Below are positions 17,768 through 26,582 of a stretch of 33,233 nucleotides of DNA, piece after piece (the first letter of the stretch is position 1; each line of letters opens with the position of its first letter). Source of the stretch: Alphaproteobacteria bacterium (GTDB lineage: Bacteria; Pseudomonadota; Alphaproteobacteria; TMED109). Both the position numbers and the translations under genes were made by a program. Under the pieces are notes generated by a model. The model saw only the letters and a program-made list of their open reading frames with translations, was not told where the DNA came from and did not search any database. The stretch is taken from positions 1-33,233 of the forward strand of contig JAQWRB010000112.1 in assembly GCA_029243935.1 (NCBI GenBank). The letters run 5' to 3'.

Positions 17768-18745
17768 CTAATTCAAAACATCTTTTGGTAATTTTAATAC
17801 ATCAAAAATATTTAACATATGTTCTGGAATAGGTGCTTTTATTCTGATTGTTATGCCGTCACAATCTGGAACACCTATTTCTCTTGCATGTAATTGCATA
17901 TTAGCAGAAAAAACATATAAATCTTTTAATTCGCGGTGAGATTTATAAATATACTTAGTATCACCTATTATTGAACAACCTACATAATTACAATGGGCTC
18001 TAATTTGATGCTTCCTTCCTGTTTCAGGAAAAAACTCTACTAAAGATAATTTAGTTTTCTTAAATTGACCTTTCCATAAAACATTATAAATAGTTTTACT
18101 TTCTTTACCATTAATATCAAAAGCTGTTCTTTCAAAATTTTTACTCTTAATTGTTCCTAATGGTGCATTAATTGAACCAGCTGTTTTTGGCATATACCCA
18201 ATTACTATCGCCCAATAAACCTTTTTTACATCTCTATTCTTAAAAGCATCTGACAACCGTCGAGTAGTGTCTGGTTTTCTAGATAATAATAATACACCAC
18301 TAGTATCCTTATCTAGCCTATGTAGTAATTGAGGCCTATAAGGTGATTCAAAACGAAAATAGTCCAATAGCCCATCTACATGATTAATGATCCTTGATCC
18401 TCCTTGAACAGCCAATCCTGCAGTCTTATTAACTGCTATTATCTCTTTATCTTTATATAATATAGAATTATCAATAAAATACTTTAAATCCTTATTTAAT
18501 TCCTTATATATTAAAAATTTAGCCTTTTGTATATCTCGAAATACAGAAGGAATTCTTATAATATTGCCTGATTCAATTCTTTTTTTACCTACTGCTCTCT
18601 TTCCATTTATTCTAATTTGACCAGTACGTAATAATTTTTGAATTGCTACAAATGATAAATTTTCAGTATGAGAAGAAACAAATTTATCTAGCCTCTGTCC
18701 AGATTCTTCAAAAGTCACTTCTATGGGGTCATTATTATGAGACAT
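17768..18745 (-). CDS. rluC: RluC/RluD-type 23S rRNA pseudouridine synthase
   Basis: A 325-residue RluA-family enzyme that isomerises uridine in large-subunit rRNA. An N-terminal S4 RNA-binding domain (about 10-65, RLDKFVSSHTENLS to RTGQIRINGKR) precedes the catalytic domain. The catalytic D145 lies in LLHRLDKDTSGVLLLSR, and PETGRKHQIRAHC is the conserved tail motif. A GTG-initiated extension to 18778 is open but lies inside crcB. The ATG at 18745 begins just before the S4 domain and is preferred, although neither has a clear ribosome site; coupling to crcB, which ends four bases before it, is likely. RluC is the most probable specificity but RluD cannot be excluded by eye. Confidence 0.88.
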   Translation of the reverse strand: MSHNNDPIEVTFEESGQRLDKFVSSHTENLSFVAIQKLLRTGQIRINGKRAVGKKRIESGNIIRIPSVFRDIQKAKFLIYKELNKDLKYFIDNSILYKDKEIIAVNKTAGLAVQGGSRIINHVDGLLDYFRFESPYRPQLLHRLDKDTSGVLLLSRKPDTTRRLSDAFKNRDVKKVYWAIVIGYMPKTAGSINAPLGTIKSKNFERTAFDINGKESKTIYNVLWKGQFKKTKLSLVEFFPETGRKHQIRAHCNYVGCSIIGDTKYIYKSHRELKDLYVFSANMQLHAREIGVPDCDGITIRIKAPIPEHMLNIFDVLKLPKDVLN

Positions 18746-18749
18746 AAAT

Positions 18750-19127
18750 TTAAAATACCAAACGAATAAAGTTAACACCCAGCATTAAGCCACTAATAGA
18801 TAAAACTACGGACAATAAAATAAAAGTCACCGCAGTAATATAATCAGCTTTTTCAAACATTATAAAAGCTTCCAAGGAAAAAGCAGAAAAAGTTGTGAAT
18901 GAACCTAATATTCCTACTTGAAGAAAAACCTTCATATTATCACTAAAAAAATCAGTTTTTGCTAGACTATCGTATAATAAACCTAAAATTAGTGATCCAA
19001 GAATATTACATACAAGCATTCCATAAGGAAAAGGACTTGAAGATAAACCTTGAATTGCATTGGACAAAATATACCTAGATGTTGCCCCTATCGCCCCGCC
19101 TATAGCTATAGATAAAATTAAATACAT
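18750..19127 (-). CDS. crcB: CrcB/Fluc fluoride ion channel
   Basis: A 125-residue inner-membrane protein with four hydrophobic segments. It acts as a dual-topology dimeric channel that exports fluoride. Family motifs are GGAIGATSRY near the N-terminus, LVCNILGSLILG with the polar asparagine in helix 2, and GSFTTFSAFSLE in helix 3, whose phenylalanines line the fluoride path and whose TTFS break binds sodium. A single gene suits the homodimeric form. The leader lacks the conserved fluoride riboswitch core. It is the first gene of the crcB-rluC-ATP12-pccBA run, and the next gene starts just after its stop. Confidence 0.93.
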   Translation of the reverse strand: MYLILSIAIGGAIGATSRYILSNAIQGLSSSPFPYGMLVCNILGSLILGLLYDSLAKTDFFSDNMKVFLQVGILGSFTTFSAFSLEAFIMFEKADYITAVTFILLSVVLSISGLMLGVNFIRLVF

Positions 19128-19150
19128 ATTTTTAGCCTTATTTAATTACT

Positions 19151-19172
19151 ATTATAGGTACTTAATTAAGCA
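19151..19172 (-). promoter_or_regulatory. TATAAT element and adjacent near-palindrome upstream of crcB
   Basis: A perfect TATAAT reads on the minus strand at 19156-19151, 24 bases before the crcB ATG. No good -35 lies 16-18 bases upstream. Instead the presumed spacer holds GTGCTTAATTAAGTAC (19172-19157), a near-perfect palindrome with the exact core CTTAATTAAG, which could be a repressor or activator site. The 99-base gap between rplQ and crcB shows no convincing terminator, only the short inverted repeat AGAAAACTGTTTTCT (19213-19227). Confidence 0.3.
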
Positions 19173-19226
19173 CTAATACCATAATAACTAAAAATATAAT
19201 TAAATATACTTTAGAAAACTGTTTTC

Positions 19227-19655
19227 TTAAGCTTGCTTCTCAGAATCTTCTTCTTTAGCTTCTATTACTGGTCCACTGTCTTGACCCTTCGCAGCAATAT
19301 TCCTGTCTACTAGCTCGATATATGCCATAGGAGCGCTATCGCCATATCTATTACCATCTCTTATTATACGAGTATAACCACCATTTCTACTTATATATCT
19401 CTGTGCTATTTCTCCAAACAACTTTTCTATATATGCATCAGGAGCCATTCTTGCAATAGCAAACCTCCGGGCATGAAGACTTCCTTTCTTTCCTAAAGTA
19501 ATAAGTTTTTCAACAATTGGTCTTAATTCTTTAGCTTTAGCTAAAGTAGTTCTAATTTGTTCATGTTTAATTAATGCTGCTGACATATTGGCGAACATAG
19601 CTTTTCTGTGAGAACTAGTTCTATTAAGTTTTCTATGACCCATTTTATGTCTCAT
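19227..19655 (-). CDS. rplQ: 50S ribosomal protein L17
   Basis: A 142-residue large-subunit protein. The start [20 protein letters not shown] is the classic L17 N-terminus. [31 protein letters not shown] follows, and the [24 protein letters not shown] segment closes the conserved fold at about residue 120. The last 20 residues ([15 protein letters not shown]) are an acidic low-complexity tail common in alphaproteobacteria. AAGGA lies eight bases before the ATG. It is the last gene of the ribosomal cluster, 30 bases after rpoA. Confidence 0.97.
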   Translation of the reverse strand: MRHKMGHRKLNRTSSHRKAMFANMSAALIKHEQIRTTLAKAKELRPIVEKLITLGKKGSLHARRFAIARMAPDAYIEKLFGEIAQRYISRNGGYTRIIRDGNRYGDSAPMAYIELVDRNIAAKGQDSGPVIEAKEEDSEKQA

Positions 19656-19685
19656 AATTAAATTCCTTCTTTATTATTCTATAAA

Positions 19686-20702
19686 TTAAAATTGATCATC
19701 AACTTTTTTAGCAAGTTGCTCTAAATTTTCTGGAGGCCATTCCGGAATCATTTGACCTAGATTTAAATTCATATTAGTCAAAACTTCTTTAATTTCATTT
19801 AGAGATTTTCTACCAAAATTAGGCGTTCTAAGCATTTCTGATTCAGATTTTTGTACTAAGTCTCCAATATATACAATATTATCATTTTTTAAACAATTTG
19901 CAGACCTAACAGATAGCTCTAACTCCTCAACTTTTCTTAAAAGGTGAGGATTTAATAATGCATCAGGTGTGATCTCTTCTTCAACTACTATAGGAAGAGG
20001 GTCTTCAAAATTAACAAAATTACCTAATTGTTCTATCATTATTCTAGCTGCCAATGCTGTTGCATCTTCTGGTGTAATAGTGCCATCCGTTTCAATATCC
20101 ATTAGCAATCTATCATAATCCGTGTCTTGACCTACTCTTGAGTTCTCTATTTTATATGACACTGTTCTTACAGGACTAAAAATTGAGTCTATAGGAATAA
20201 GACCTATAGGAGCATCTTCTGGCTTATTTTCAGCAGCAGGTGCATAGCCTCTTCCCGTATTAATTGTGAAATCAATGTTCAGTTCTGAATCTTTATCTAA
20301 ATGACAAATGATTAATTCTGGATTTTTTATTTCTACATTAGCATTACTTTGTATCATTCCAGCTGTTACATCACATGGGCCCTTTGCATTAAGTGACACT
20401 TTACTTATTCCATCTATATGAGACTTTACTGAAATATTCTTAATATTTAATATGAGGTCAACTACATCTTCTCTTACTCCGGGAATAGATGAAAATTCAT
20501 GAAGAACATTCTCTATTTGTATTGCTGTTATCGCCGCTCCTTGTAAGGAAGATAGTAAAACTCTTCTTAAAGAGTTCCCAATTGTAAGTCCATAACCGCG
20601 CTCTATTGGCTCAGCAACAACTGTACCTTTTATATCACCACTTTTAGCAGCAATTACAACATTTGATGGGGTGATCAAGTCATTCCAATTTTTTTCTAAC
20701 AC
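19686..20702 (-). CDS. rpoA: DNA-directed RNA polymerase alpha subunit
   Basis: A 338-residue subunit that scaffolds polymerase assembly and contacts UP elements and activators. The N-terminal dimerisation domain (about 1-235) includes [24 protein letters not shown]. After a linker, the C-terminal domain (about 255-320) carries [25 protein letters not shown] and [14 protein letters not shown]. The start is GTG, with AAGGA seven bases upstream. It follows rpsK by 55 bases, with no rpsD between them, as is usual in alphaproteobacteria. A small inverted repeat (TTGTATTGATACAA, 20740-20753) lies in that gap. Confidence 0.98.
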   Translation of the reverse strand: MLEKNWNDLITPSNVVIAAKSGDIKGTVVAEPIERGYGLTIGNSLRRVLLSSLQGAAITAIQIENVLHEFSSIPGVREDVVDLILNIKNISVKSHIDGISKVSLNAKGPCDVTAGMIQSNANVEIKNPELIICHLDKDSELNIDFTINTGRGYAPAAENKPEDAPIGLIPIDSIFSPVRTVSYKIENSRVGQDTDYDRLLMDIETDGTITPEDATALAARIMIEQLGNFVNFEDPLPIVVEEEITPDALLNPHLLRKVEELELSVRSANCLKNDNIVYIGDLVQKSESEMLRTPNFGRKSLNEIKEVLTNMNLNLGQMIPEWPPENLEQLAKKVDDQF

Positions 20703-20757
20703 TATAAATTCCTTAATTTATTTAAATATATAAATTTCTTTGTATTGATACAATATA

Positions 20758-21144
20758 CTAAACTCTTCTGCGTTTAGGGGGTCTACATCCATTATGTGGC
20801 ATAGGAGTTACATCATTTATTGTAGTAACTGTGAATCCTATAGTTTGGAGCGCCCTTAATGCTGATTCCCTACCTGCACCAGGACCACTTACTTTTACTT
20901 CTAGGACCTTTAAACCATGTTCTTGAGCTTTTTTCCCCGCATCCTCTGCAGCTAATTGAGCTGCAAAAGGTGTAGATTTTCTTGAACCTTTAAAACCTTG
21001 AGTTCCAGCCGAAGACCATGAAACAGTATTGCCTTGATGGTCTGTAATAGTAATAATTGTATTATTAAAAGTAGAATTTACATGAGCTACTCCCGATGTA
21101 ATATTCTTTTTTTCTTTTTTCTTTTTTGTTTCTTTTGCAGCCAT
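20758..21144 (-). CDS. rpsK: 30S ribosomal protein S11
   Basis: A 128-residue small-subunit platform protein near the mRNA exit. A lysine-rich start ([13 protein letters not shown]) precedes the conserved [35 protein letters not shown] and [14 protein letters not shown] blocks. The C-terminus [18 protein letters not shown] is intact and includes the NG pair whose asparagine can form isoaspartate in E. coli. GAGGG lies four bases before the ATG. It lies 20 bases after rpsM, in the putative alpha operon driven from 21609-21582. Confidence 0.97.
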   Translation of the reverse strand: MAAKETKKKKEKKNITSGVAHVNSTFNNTIITITDHQGNTVSWSSAGTQGFKGSRKSTPFAAQLAAEDAGKKAQEHGLKVLEVKVSGPGAGRESALRALQTIGFTVTTINDVTPMPHNGCRPPKRRRV

Positions 21145-21164
21145 AATACCCTCTGGTTGATTAA

Positions 21165-21533
21165 TTAAGCAGTTTTCTTATTAGCAATTGCCATATTTTT
21201 ACCCTTACGAGTTCTTGCATTTGTTTTAGTTCTTTGCCCTCTTACCGGCAAACCTTTTCTATGTCTTATTCCTCTGTAACATCCAGAATCTCTAAGCCTT
21301 TTAATATTCATAGAGATTATACTCCGTAAATCACCTTCTACTGTATATTTTGAGGTTAAATCTCTAAGTGTGTCTAACTCTACCTCAGTTAAATCATTAA
21401 CCCTTCTAGATTTAGGAATTCCTGCATCTTCAATTATCTTTGATGCAGTAGTGTTTCCAATTCCATAGATATAAGTTAAAGCTATTTCAACTCTTTTACC
21501 TGTAGGAACATTTACTCCTGATATTCTTGCCAA
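21165..21533 (-). CDS. rpsM: 30S ribosomal protein S13
   Basis: A 122-residue head protein that contacts the P-site tRNA and bridges to the 50S subunit. No ATG is available. TTG at 21533 gives [10 protein letters not shown], matching the usual MARI.GVNIP start, and GGAGG lies five bases before it. Another TTG at 21545 is in frame but would overlap this ribosome site. Conserved blocks include [51 protein letters not shown] and the basic tail. It is the first gene after the internal promoter. Confidence 0.95.
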   Translation of the reverse strand: MARISGVNVPTGKRVEIALTYIYGIGNTTASKIIEDAGIPKSRRVNDLTEVELDTLRDLTSKYTVEGDLRSIISMNIKRLRDSGCYRGIRHRKGLPVRGQRTKTNARTRKGKNMAIANKKTA

Positions 21534-21581
21534 AAAAACCTCCAATTTTCATCGTATAAAAAAAATAGACCAAGGATCGCG

Positions 21582-21609
21582 ATTATATTCACCTTTACTA
21601 TCAAGTCAA
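21582..21609 (-). promoter_or_regulatory. Near-consensus sigma-70 promoter ahead of rpsM (alpha operon)
   Basis: On the minus strand TTGACT (21609-21604) and a perfect TATAAT (21587-21582) are separated by 16 bases. They lie in the 87-base gap between the adk stop and the rpsM TTG, the largest gap in this half of the cluster. Transcription would start near 21575, giving a leader of about 40 bases. This would drive rpsM-rpsK-rpoA-rplQ independently of the upstream S10/spc genes. Confidence 0.75.
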
Positions 21610-21620
21610 CGATATCTAAC

Positions 21621-22268
21621 TCATTTTTGTATTAAACTCATTATTTCCTTAGTAACATTTTCTATATTAGATAAACCATCTATAGAAAATAATACTTCCT
21701 TATCTTTATAATAAGGTAATAAAGGCAGCGTTTCTTTATTATAGGCTTCTAGTCTTTTTGAAGCTGTTTCCCTATTATCATCTTTTCTTCTTATAAAATT
21801 ATTACCTTTACATACATCACATATACCATCTTCCCTAGGCATCTTCGTCTCATCATTAAATCCGGTTCCACAGCCACTACAGGAGAACCTGCCTTCTATC
21901 CTATTTAACAAGACCTCGTCATTTACAGAAAAATTAATTACTAAATCCACTGTAATATTATTATTAGATAACATATTATCTAATTCTTTAGCTTGAGCAA
22001 TTGTTCTTGGAAAACCATCTAAAATAAAACCATGCTCACAATCTTTTTTCTCTATTCTATCTTTAATAATACTTATAACTATCTCATCAGAAACTAATTT
22101 TCCTTCTTCCATGATTTTAGCTGCCTTTAAGCCTGTCTCTGTCTTTGATTTTACTGCTTCTCTCAGCATGTCACCCGTAGATAGATGTGCATAAGAATTT
22201 TCTTTAGCAATAAAACTAGCCTGCGTACCTTTACCACATCCAGGAGGACCAAAAAGTATAATTATCAT
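21621..22268 (-). CDS. adk: Adenylate kinase with zinc-type LID
   Basis: A 215-residue cytoplasmic kinase that interconverts ATP plus AMP and two ADP. The P-loop GPPGCGKGTQ is at 7-16, the AMP-binding LSTGDMLREAV follows, and GFILDGFPRT is conserved. The LID (about 125-160) holds four cysteines, C130, C133, C150 and C153, spaced as CX2C-X16-CX2C, a structural zinc site. The C-terminal RRKDDNRETASKRLEAY segment holds catalytic arginines. Its ATG shares one base with the secY TAA, implying coupled translation. The stop is TGA. Confidence 0.97.
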   Translation of the reverse strand: MIIILFGPPGCGKGTQASFIAKENSYAHLSTGDMLREAVKSKTETGLKAAKIMEEGKLVSDEIVISIIKDRIEKKDCEHGFILDGFPRTIAQAKELDNMLSNNNITVDLVINFSVNDEVLLNRIEGRFSCSGCGTGFNDETKMPREDGICDVCKGNNFIRRKDDNRETASKRLEAYNKETLPLLPYYKDKEVLFSIDGLSNIENVTKEIMSLIQK

Positions 22269-23608
22269 TAATTACGGCCTCTAAGTTTAGATTTTTTTAT
22301 TAAGCCCTCATACTGTTGCGCTATTAAATGAGAATGTATTTGTGCTACTGTATCCATCGTAACATTAACAACGATTAGCAAACTTGTTCCTCCAAAATAG
22401 AAAGGGACGGCATATTTTGCAATTAAAATTTCTGGAAGTATACAGACCACACTCAAATACAAAGCCCCCACAACTGTTAACCTTGTTAAAACATGATCAA
22501 TATACAATGCTGTATTTTGCCCAGGTCTTATACCAGGAATAAACCCACCATTTTTTTTCAGATTATCTGCTGTATCTTCAGGATTAAATACAATCGATGT
22601 ATAAAAAAATGAGAAAAACATTATTGCCCCAATATACAAAGCCATGTACAGTGGCTGCCCTCTGCCTAAAAGAGAAGTTACATCCAACATCCAGCTTGGT
22701 CCTGAACCTGCATTAAAACTCATTACAGTAACTGGAAGCAGTAAAATAGATGAAGCAAATATAGGAGGAATAACACCAGCTGTATTTATTTTTAATGGTA
22801 AATGACTAGAATCTCCCTGAAAAACTTTCATTCCCACTTGTCTTTTCGGATACTGAATTAATAGCCTTCTTTGTGCTCTCTCAACAAAAACTATAAACGC
22901 AATAATAGCTACTGACATTAATAATAAGAACATTATAAACAAGCCAGATAAAGCGCCTGTTTTTCCAAGTTCTAATGTAGACACTAAAGCTACGGGAAGA
23001 TTAGCAACAATCCCTGCCATAATTATAAGAGAGATACCATTACCTATTCCTCTTGCGGTTATTTGTTCGCCTAACCACATTAGGAAAACAGTACCACCCG
23101 TTAAAGAAACTACTGTAGTAAATTTAAACATTAATCCTGGCTCCATTACAGCCGGACCCGATGAAGAAGTTAGATTTTCTAGACCACTTGCTATTCCTAG
23201 GCCTTGAACAGCCGCTAAAAAAACTGTCCCATATCTAGTGTATTGTATAATAGTTTTTCTACCAGATTCTCCATCTTTTTTAAGAGTAGCTAAATGGGGA
23301 GAAACAGTAGTCATTAGCTGAATAATAATAGAAGCAGAAATATAAGGCATAATATTTAATGCAAAAATAGTCATTCTGCTAAGAGCCCCACCAGAAAACA
23401 TATCAAACATACCCAAAATGCCACCAGCATTTTGCTGAAATATATCATTTAGTGCCTGAGAATCTATTCCTGGAAGAGGAATATATGTCCCAAGTCTATA
23501 GACTATTAGAGCAGCTAAAGTAAAAATAATTTTCTTCTTTAATTCTTTAGCTTTTGATAAAGCTCCAAAATTTACAGAAGCAGCTAACTGTTCAGCAGCA
23601 GAAGCCAT
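22268..23608 (-). CDS. secY: Sec translocon subunit SecY
   Basis: A 446-residue inner-membrane channel subunit with ten predicted helices. Hallmarks include the N-terminal KKKIIFTLAALIVYRLGTYIPLPGID helix, the plug/helix 2 region (GGALSRMTIFALNIMPYISASIIIQLMT), the GNGISLIIMAGI segment, the cytosolic loop QRRLLIQYPKRQVG, and IPGIRPGQNTALYIDHVLTRLT before helices 9 and 10. GAGG lies seven bases before the ATG. It sits between rplO and adk, as expected for the spc operon. Confidence 0.98.
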   Translation of the reverse strand: MASAAEQLAASVNFGALSKAKELKKKIIFTLAALIVYRLGTYIPLPGIDSQALNDIFQQNAGGILGMFDMFSGGALSRMTIFALNIMPYISASIIIQLMTTVSPHLATLKKDGESGRKTIIQYTRYGTVFLAAVQGLGIASGLENLTSSSGPAVMEPGLMFKFTTVVSLTGGTVFLMWLGEQITARGIGNGISLIIMAGIVANLPVALVSTLELGKTGALSGLFIMFLLLMSVAIIAFIVFVERAQRRLLIQYPKRQVGMKVFQGDSSHLPLKINTAGVIPPIFASSILLLPVTVMSFNAGSGPSWMLDVTSLLGRGQPLYMALYIGAIMFFSFFYTSIVFNPEDTADNLKKNGGFIPGIRPGQNTALYIDHVLTRLTVVGALYLSVVCILPEILIAKYAVPFYFGGTSLLIVVNVTMDTVAQIHSHLIAQQYEGLIKKSKLRGRN

Positions 23609-23645
23609 TTTAAATCCTCTTTAATATTATTGTTAAAAATAAGCA

Positions 23646-24146
23646 CTAACTACTAGCACTTACACTTTCTTTTTTTTCTTTAACTTTTCGCACTAAAATT
23701 GATACATTTCCATCAACTTTTTCTATTGCTTCTTTAGCTGAAGTTGTTAAAGCAGCAACTTCAATATCTACTTTAGATTTAATTGATCCATTTCCTAATA
23801 ATTTAAGCCCATCTCTAACTTTTTTAATTACACCATTTAATTTTAAAACTTCTACATCTATTTTTTTATTCGGGTCAATCTTTCCTGAGTCTATTGCTTT
23901 TTGAATTACATCTATACCAACAGTTGTATATTCTTTTCTGAATATATTATTAAAGCCATGTTTAGGTAAACGTCTATGTAAAGGCATCTGACCTCCTTCA
24001 AAACCTTTAATAGCTACGCCTGCTCTAGCTTTTTGGCCCTTATGACCTTTACCTGCTGTCTTGCCCTTTCCTGATCCAATGCCTCTACCTACTCTTTTTT
24101 TATTTTGTTTGGCTGAATCATTATCTTTTATTTCATTAAGTCTCAT
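23646..24146 (-). CDS. rplO: 50S ribosomal protein L15
   Basis: A 166-residue large-subunit protein. The glycine-rich N-terminal arm (KKRVGRGIGSGKGKTAGKGHKGQKAR) is followed by FEGGQMPLHRRLPKHGFNN and the globular domain with SKVDIEVAALTTSAKEAIEKVDGNV. A tail of about 15 residues (KVKEKKESVSASS) extends beyond the usual end. GGAG lies seven bases before the ATG. Its order after rpmD and before secY is standard. Confidence 0.97.
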   Translation of the reverse strand: MRLNEIKDNDSAKQNKKRVGRGIGSGKGKTAGKGHKGQKARAGVAIKGFEGGQMPLHRRLPKHGFNNIFRKEYTTVGIDVIQKAIDSGKIDPNKKIDVEVLKLNGVIKKVRDGLKLLGNGSIKSKVDIEVAALTTSAKEAIEKVDGNVSILVRKVKEKKESVSASS

Positions 24147-24172
24147 TTTAATTCTCCATTTACCCGCTTTAT

Positions 24173-24361
24173 TTAATTTGAATCAACTATTTTTACAAGA
24201 TGTTTGACTTTATAAACCATTCCTCGAATGGAGGGTGTATCTTCTAGAATACTTGTACGGTTAAGTTTATTAAGACCTAATCCAATTAGAGTTTTTCTTT
24301 GATCAGACTTTCGACCAATAGGACTTTGTACTTGCATAACAGTTATTTTACTATTAGCCAT
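24173..24361 (-). CDS. rpmD: 50S ribosomal protein L30
   Basis: A 62-residue large-subunit protein. It shows the family pattern [53 protein letters not shown] in full, of which [10 protein letters not shown] and IRGM are the most telling parts. The ribosome site GGAGG is eight bases upstream, inside the end of rpsE. The gap to rpsE is four bases. Confidence 0.96.
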   Translation of the reverse strand: MANSKITVMQVQSPIGRKSDQRKTLIGLGLNKLNRTSILEDTPSIRGMVYKVKHLVKIVDSN

Positions 24362-24365
24362 TAAA

Positions 24366-24920
24366 TTATGCCTCCGCTGTATTCTTATCTGTGGTTTTAT
24401 CTGTTTTCTTACCTACTACTGAACTAACTTTTAGGCCTCTTCTGCTTGCTACTCCCCTAGGAGATTGCAAATTAGATAAAGCATCAAAAGTTGCTCGCAC
24501 CATATTATATGGATTAGCACTACCTTGAGACTTTGTAACCACATCCTGTACACCCAAGGTTTCAAATACTGCTCTCATAGGACCACCAGCAATTATTCCT
24601 GTACCAGCAGGGGCGCTTCTCACTAGAACTTTAGATGCTCCGTGATAACCAATAACATCGTGGTGAACTGTTCTTCCATCTCTAAGTGGCACTCTTATCA
24701 TTTCTTTTTTTGCTTTGTCTGTAGCTTTTTTTATAGCTTCTGGAACTTCTTTAGCTTTACCTGAAGCAAAACCTACTTGGCCTTTTGCATCACCAGCCAC
24801 CACTAAAGCTGCAAAACCAAATCTTCTACCACCTTTTACAACTTTAGAAACACGATTGATCCCAACTAACTTATCAAGAAGATCATCACCTTCTTTATCA
24901 TTCTTTTTTCCTCTTGCCAT
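24366..24920 (-). CDS. rpsE: 30S ribosomal protein S5
   Basis: A 184-residue protein at the mRNA entry of the 30S subunit, involved in decoding fidelity. The N-terminal double-stranded-RNA-binding-like fold carries [22 protein letters not shown] and [10 protein letters not shown], and the second domain has [20 protein letters not shown] and [16 protein letters not shown]. The tail beyond about 165 is lysine/threonine-rich. A GTG at 24926 is in frame, but it directly abuts AGGAG; the ATG at 24920 has five-base spacing and gives the usual MARG start. Confidence 0.97.
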   Translation of the reverse strand: MARGKKNDKEGDDLLDKLVGINRVSKVVKGGRRFGFAALVVAGDAKGQVGFASGKAKEVPEAIKKATDKAKKEMIRVPLRDGRTVHHDVIGYHGASKVLVRSAPAGTGIIAGGPMRAVFETLGVQDVVTKSQGSANPYNMVRATFDALSNLQSPRGVASRRGLKVSSVVGKKTDKTTDKNTAEA

Positions 24921-24940
24921 AACCACTCCTAAAATTTAAC

Positions 24941-25306
24941 TTAAAATACTAAGCCATTGCCCCTTGCCGCCTCAGCTAATGCCTTAACTCGCCCATGATA
25001 TATATATGAACCTCTATCAAAGACAACTTCTTTTACTCCAGAGTCTTTAGCCAATTTAGCAATCATAGAACCAATTTCTTGCGCCGCTACTACATTACCA
25101 CCAAAAATCTTTTTTGTTTTAAACTCTTTATCCATTGTAGATGCTGATAAAAGAGTTTTACCATTTATATCATCAATAATCTGAGCATATATATTTTGAT
25201 TAGATCTATGTACACTTAACCTTAGTCTAGCTATACCATTCTTTTTCAGGTTATACCTATTTCTTTTTTTTCTTCTATCGTCTTTTTGTTTATTTTTTAA
25301 AGTCAT
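24941..25306 (-). CDS. rplR: 50S ribosomal protein L18
   Basis: A 121-residue protein that binds 5S rRNA in the central protuberance. A basic arm ([25 protein letters not shown]) is followed by [58 protein letters not shown], and the family-typical C-terminus. AGGTG lies four bases before the ATG. It sits seven bases after rplF. Confidence 0.97.
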   Translation of the reverse strand: MTLKNKQKDDRRKKRNRYNLKKNGIARLRLSVHRSNQNIYAQIIDDINGKTLLSASTMDKEFKTKKIFGGNVVAAQEIGSMIAKLAKDSGVKEVVFDRGSYIYHGRVKALAEAARGNGLVF

Positions 25307-25313
25307 AATTCAC

Positions 25314-25847
25314 CTATTTTTTCTTACCTTCTTTTTGTCTAACATATTCATCAGAGTATCTTACTCCCTTACCCTTATAAGGCTCAGGCTTTCTTAATGA
25401 TCTAATTTCTGCAGCAAACTGTCCAACTTTCTGTTTACTAAATCCAGATATTATAATTTCTGTAGGATTGTCACACTTAACTTTTATTTCACTTGGAATA
25501 GCTACTTTAATATCATGACTATACCCTAACTGTAGATTTAAAATATTACCTTCAGCAGCTGCTCTATATCCAACACCTTTTACTTCAAGAGTCTTTGAAA
25601 AACCTGCATCAACACCAATTACCATATTATTAATTAAAGTTCTCACTAAACCCCATTGTGATAAAGAAGTCTTATCTTTATTTATTGGTTTAACAGAAAC
25701 TTTATTATCTTTATATATAACTTCTACTGCATCAGTAATAACCTCTGAAAGTTCGCCTAATTTACCTTTTACAGAAAGAACCTTTCCATCAATGCTAAAA
25801 CTAACACCTTCTGGAAGAATTACATCATTTTTACCAACTCTAGACAT
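25314..25847 (-). CDS. rplF: 50S ribosomal protein L6
   Basis: A 177-residue large-subunit protein near the factor-binding site, made of two related domains. The start SRVGKNDVILPEGV and the second-domain signature PEPYKGKGVRYSDEYVRQKEGKKK are conserved, with LEVKGVGYRAA at the domain junction. AAGGA lies nine bases before the ATG. It follows rpsH by 12 bases. Confidence 0.97.
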   Translation of the reverse strand: MSRVGKNDVILPEGVSFSIDGKVLSVKGKLGELSEVITDAVEVIYKDNKVSVKPINKDKTSLSQWGLVRTLINNMVIGVDAGFSKTLEVKGVGYRAAAEGNILNLQLGYSHDIKVAIPSEIKVKCDNPTEIIISGFSKQKVGQFAAEIRSLRKPEPYKGKGVRYSDEYVRQKEGKKK

Positions 25848-25859
25848 TTACTTTATTCC

Positions 25860-26258
25860 TTAAAATACACTACACAAAATTTCGCCACCAATATTGGCAT
25901 TTCTAGCTTCATGGTCAGACATTAACCCTTTTGAAGTTGATACTATTGAAATCCCTAAGCCGCCATAATTCAAAGGCATATCTTTCTTAGAAGAATATAA
26001 TCTTAAACCTGGCTTTGATGAACGTTTAATTTCCTTAATTGCAGGCTTTCCTTCAAAATATTTTAACTCTATTATTAGATTAGCCTTATTATTCTCATTG
26101 GTTTTTATTGAATATCCTCTAATAAAACCTTCTTTTTTTAAAACTGCCAATACTGCAGCTCTTAATTTAGACATAGGACATTCTACCAATGCTTTTTTCG
26201 CCATATGTCCATTTCTAATTCTAGTTAACATATCTCCTAGTGGGTCTGTCATAGTCAT
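25860..26258 (-). CDS. rpsH: 30S ribosomal protein S8
   Basis: A 132-residue protein that binds central-domain 16S rRNA; in E. coli it also represses the spc operon. The N-terminal [42 protein letters not shown] and the C-terminal [34 protein letters not shown] blocks are intact. The first ATG (26258), with AGGAG seven bases upstream, is favoured over the ATG two codons later. The ribosome site overlaps the rpsN stop. Confidence 0.97.
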   Translation of the reverse strand: MTMTDPLGDMLTRIRNGHMAKKALVECPMSKLRAAVLAVLKKEGFIRGYSIKTNENNKANLIIELKYFEGKPAIKEIKRSSKPGLRLYSSKKDMPLNYGGLGISIVSTSKGLMSDHEARNANIGGEILCSVF

Positions 26259-26268
26259 AATAAATCTC

Positions 26269-26574
26269 CTACCAACTTGCTTTTGTTATACCAGGAAGTT
26301 GTCCAGAAGATGCTAAGTCTCTAAAAGCAATTCTGCTCATAGCAAATTTACGATAATTTCCTCTTGGCCTTCCTGTAATTTCACATCTATTTCTAACTCT
26401 AATTTTTGAGCCATTTTTAGGCAAAGCTGCTAACTTCAATACAGCTTTAAATCTGTCTTCTTGCGATACAGTTTTATCTCGTATTATCTTCTTTAATACA
26501 CCTCGCTTTTCTTTATGCAAGTCTACCATATACATTCTTTTTTTATTTTTATCTATTGCACTTTTTTTAGCCAT
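26269..26574 (-). CDS. rpsN: 30S ribosomal protein S14 (zinc-free long form)
   Basis: A 101-residue head protein. It is the long C-minus type: the CXXC zinc-ribbon cysteines are absent, and only one cysteine lies in [21 protein letters not shown]. The C-terminus [20 protein letters not shown] is the family standard. AGGAG lies five bases before the ATG. It follows rplE by eight bases. Confidence 0.97.
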   Translation of the reverse strand: MAKKSAIDKNKKRMYMVDLHKEKRGVLKKIIRDKTVSQEDRFKAVLKLAALPKNGSKIRVRNRCEITGRPRGNYRKFAMSRIAFRDLASSGQLPGITKASW

Positions 26575-26582
26575 TTTTACTC

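Noticed and set aside
18746-18778. GTG-initiated extension of the pseudouridine synthase
   Set aside because: The extra residues are crcB sequence in another frame and lie before the S4 domain.
19213-19227. AGAAAACTGTTTTCT after rplQ as a terminator
   Set aside because: The odd palindrome leaves only about five stable A/T-rich pairs around the loop; not a credible intrinsic terminator.
20740-20753. Inverted repeat TTGTATTGATACAA between rpsK and rpoA
   Set aside because: A five- to six-bp A/T-rich stem without a T-tract; too weak to call a terminator or attenuator.
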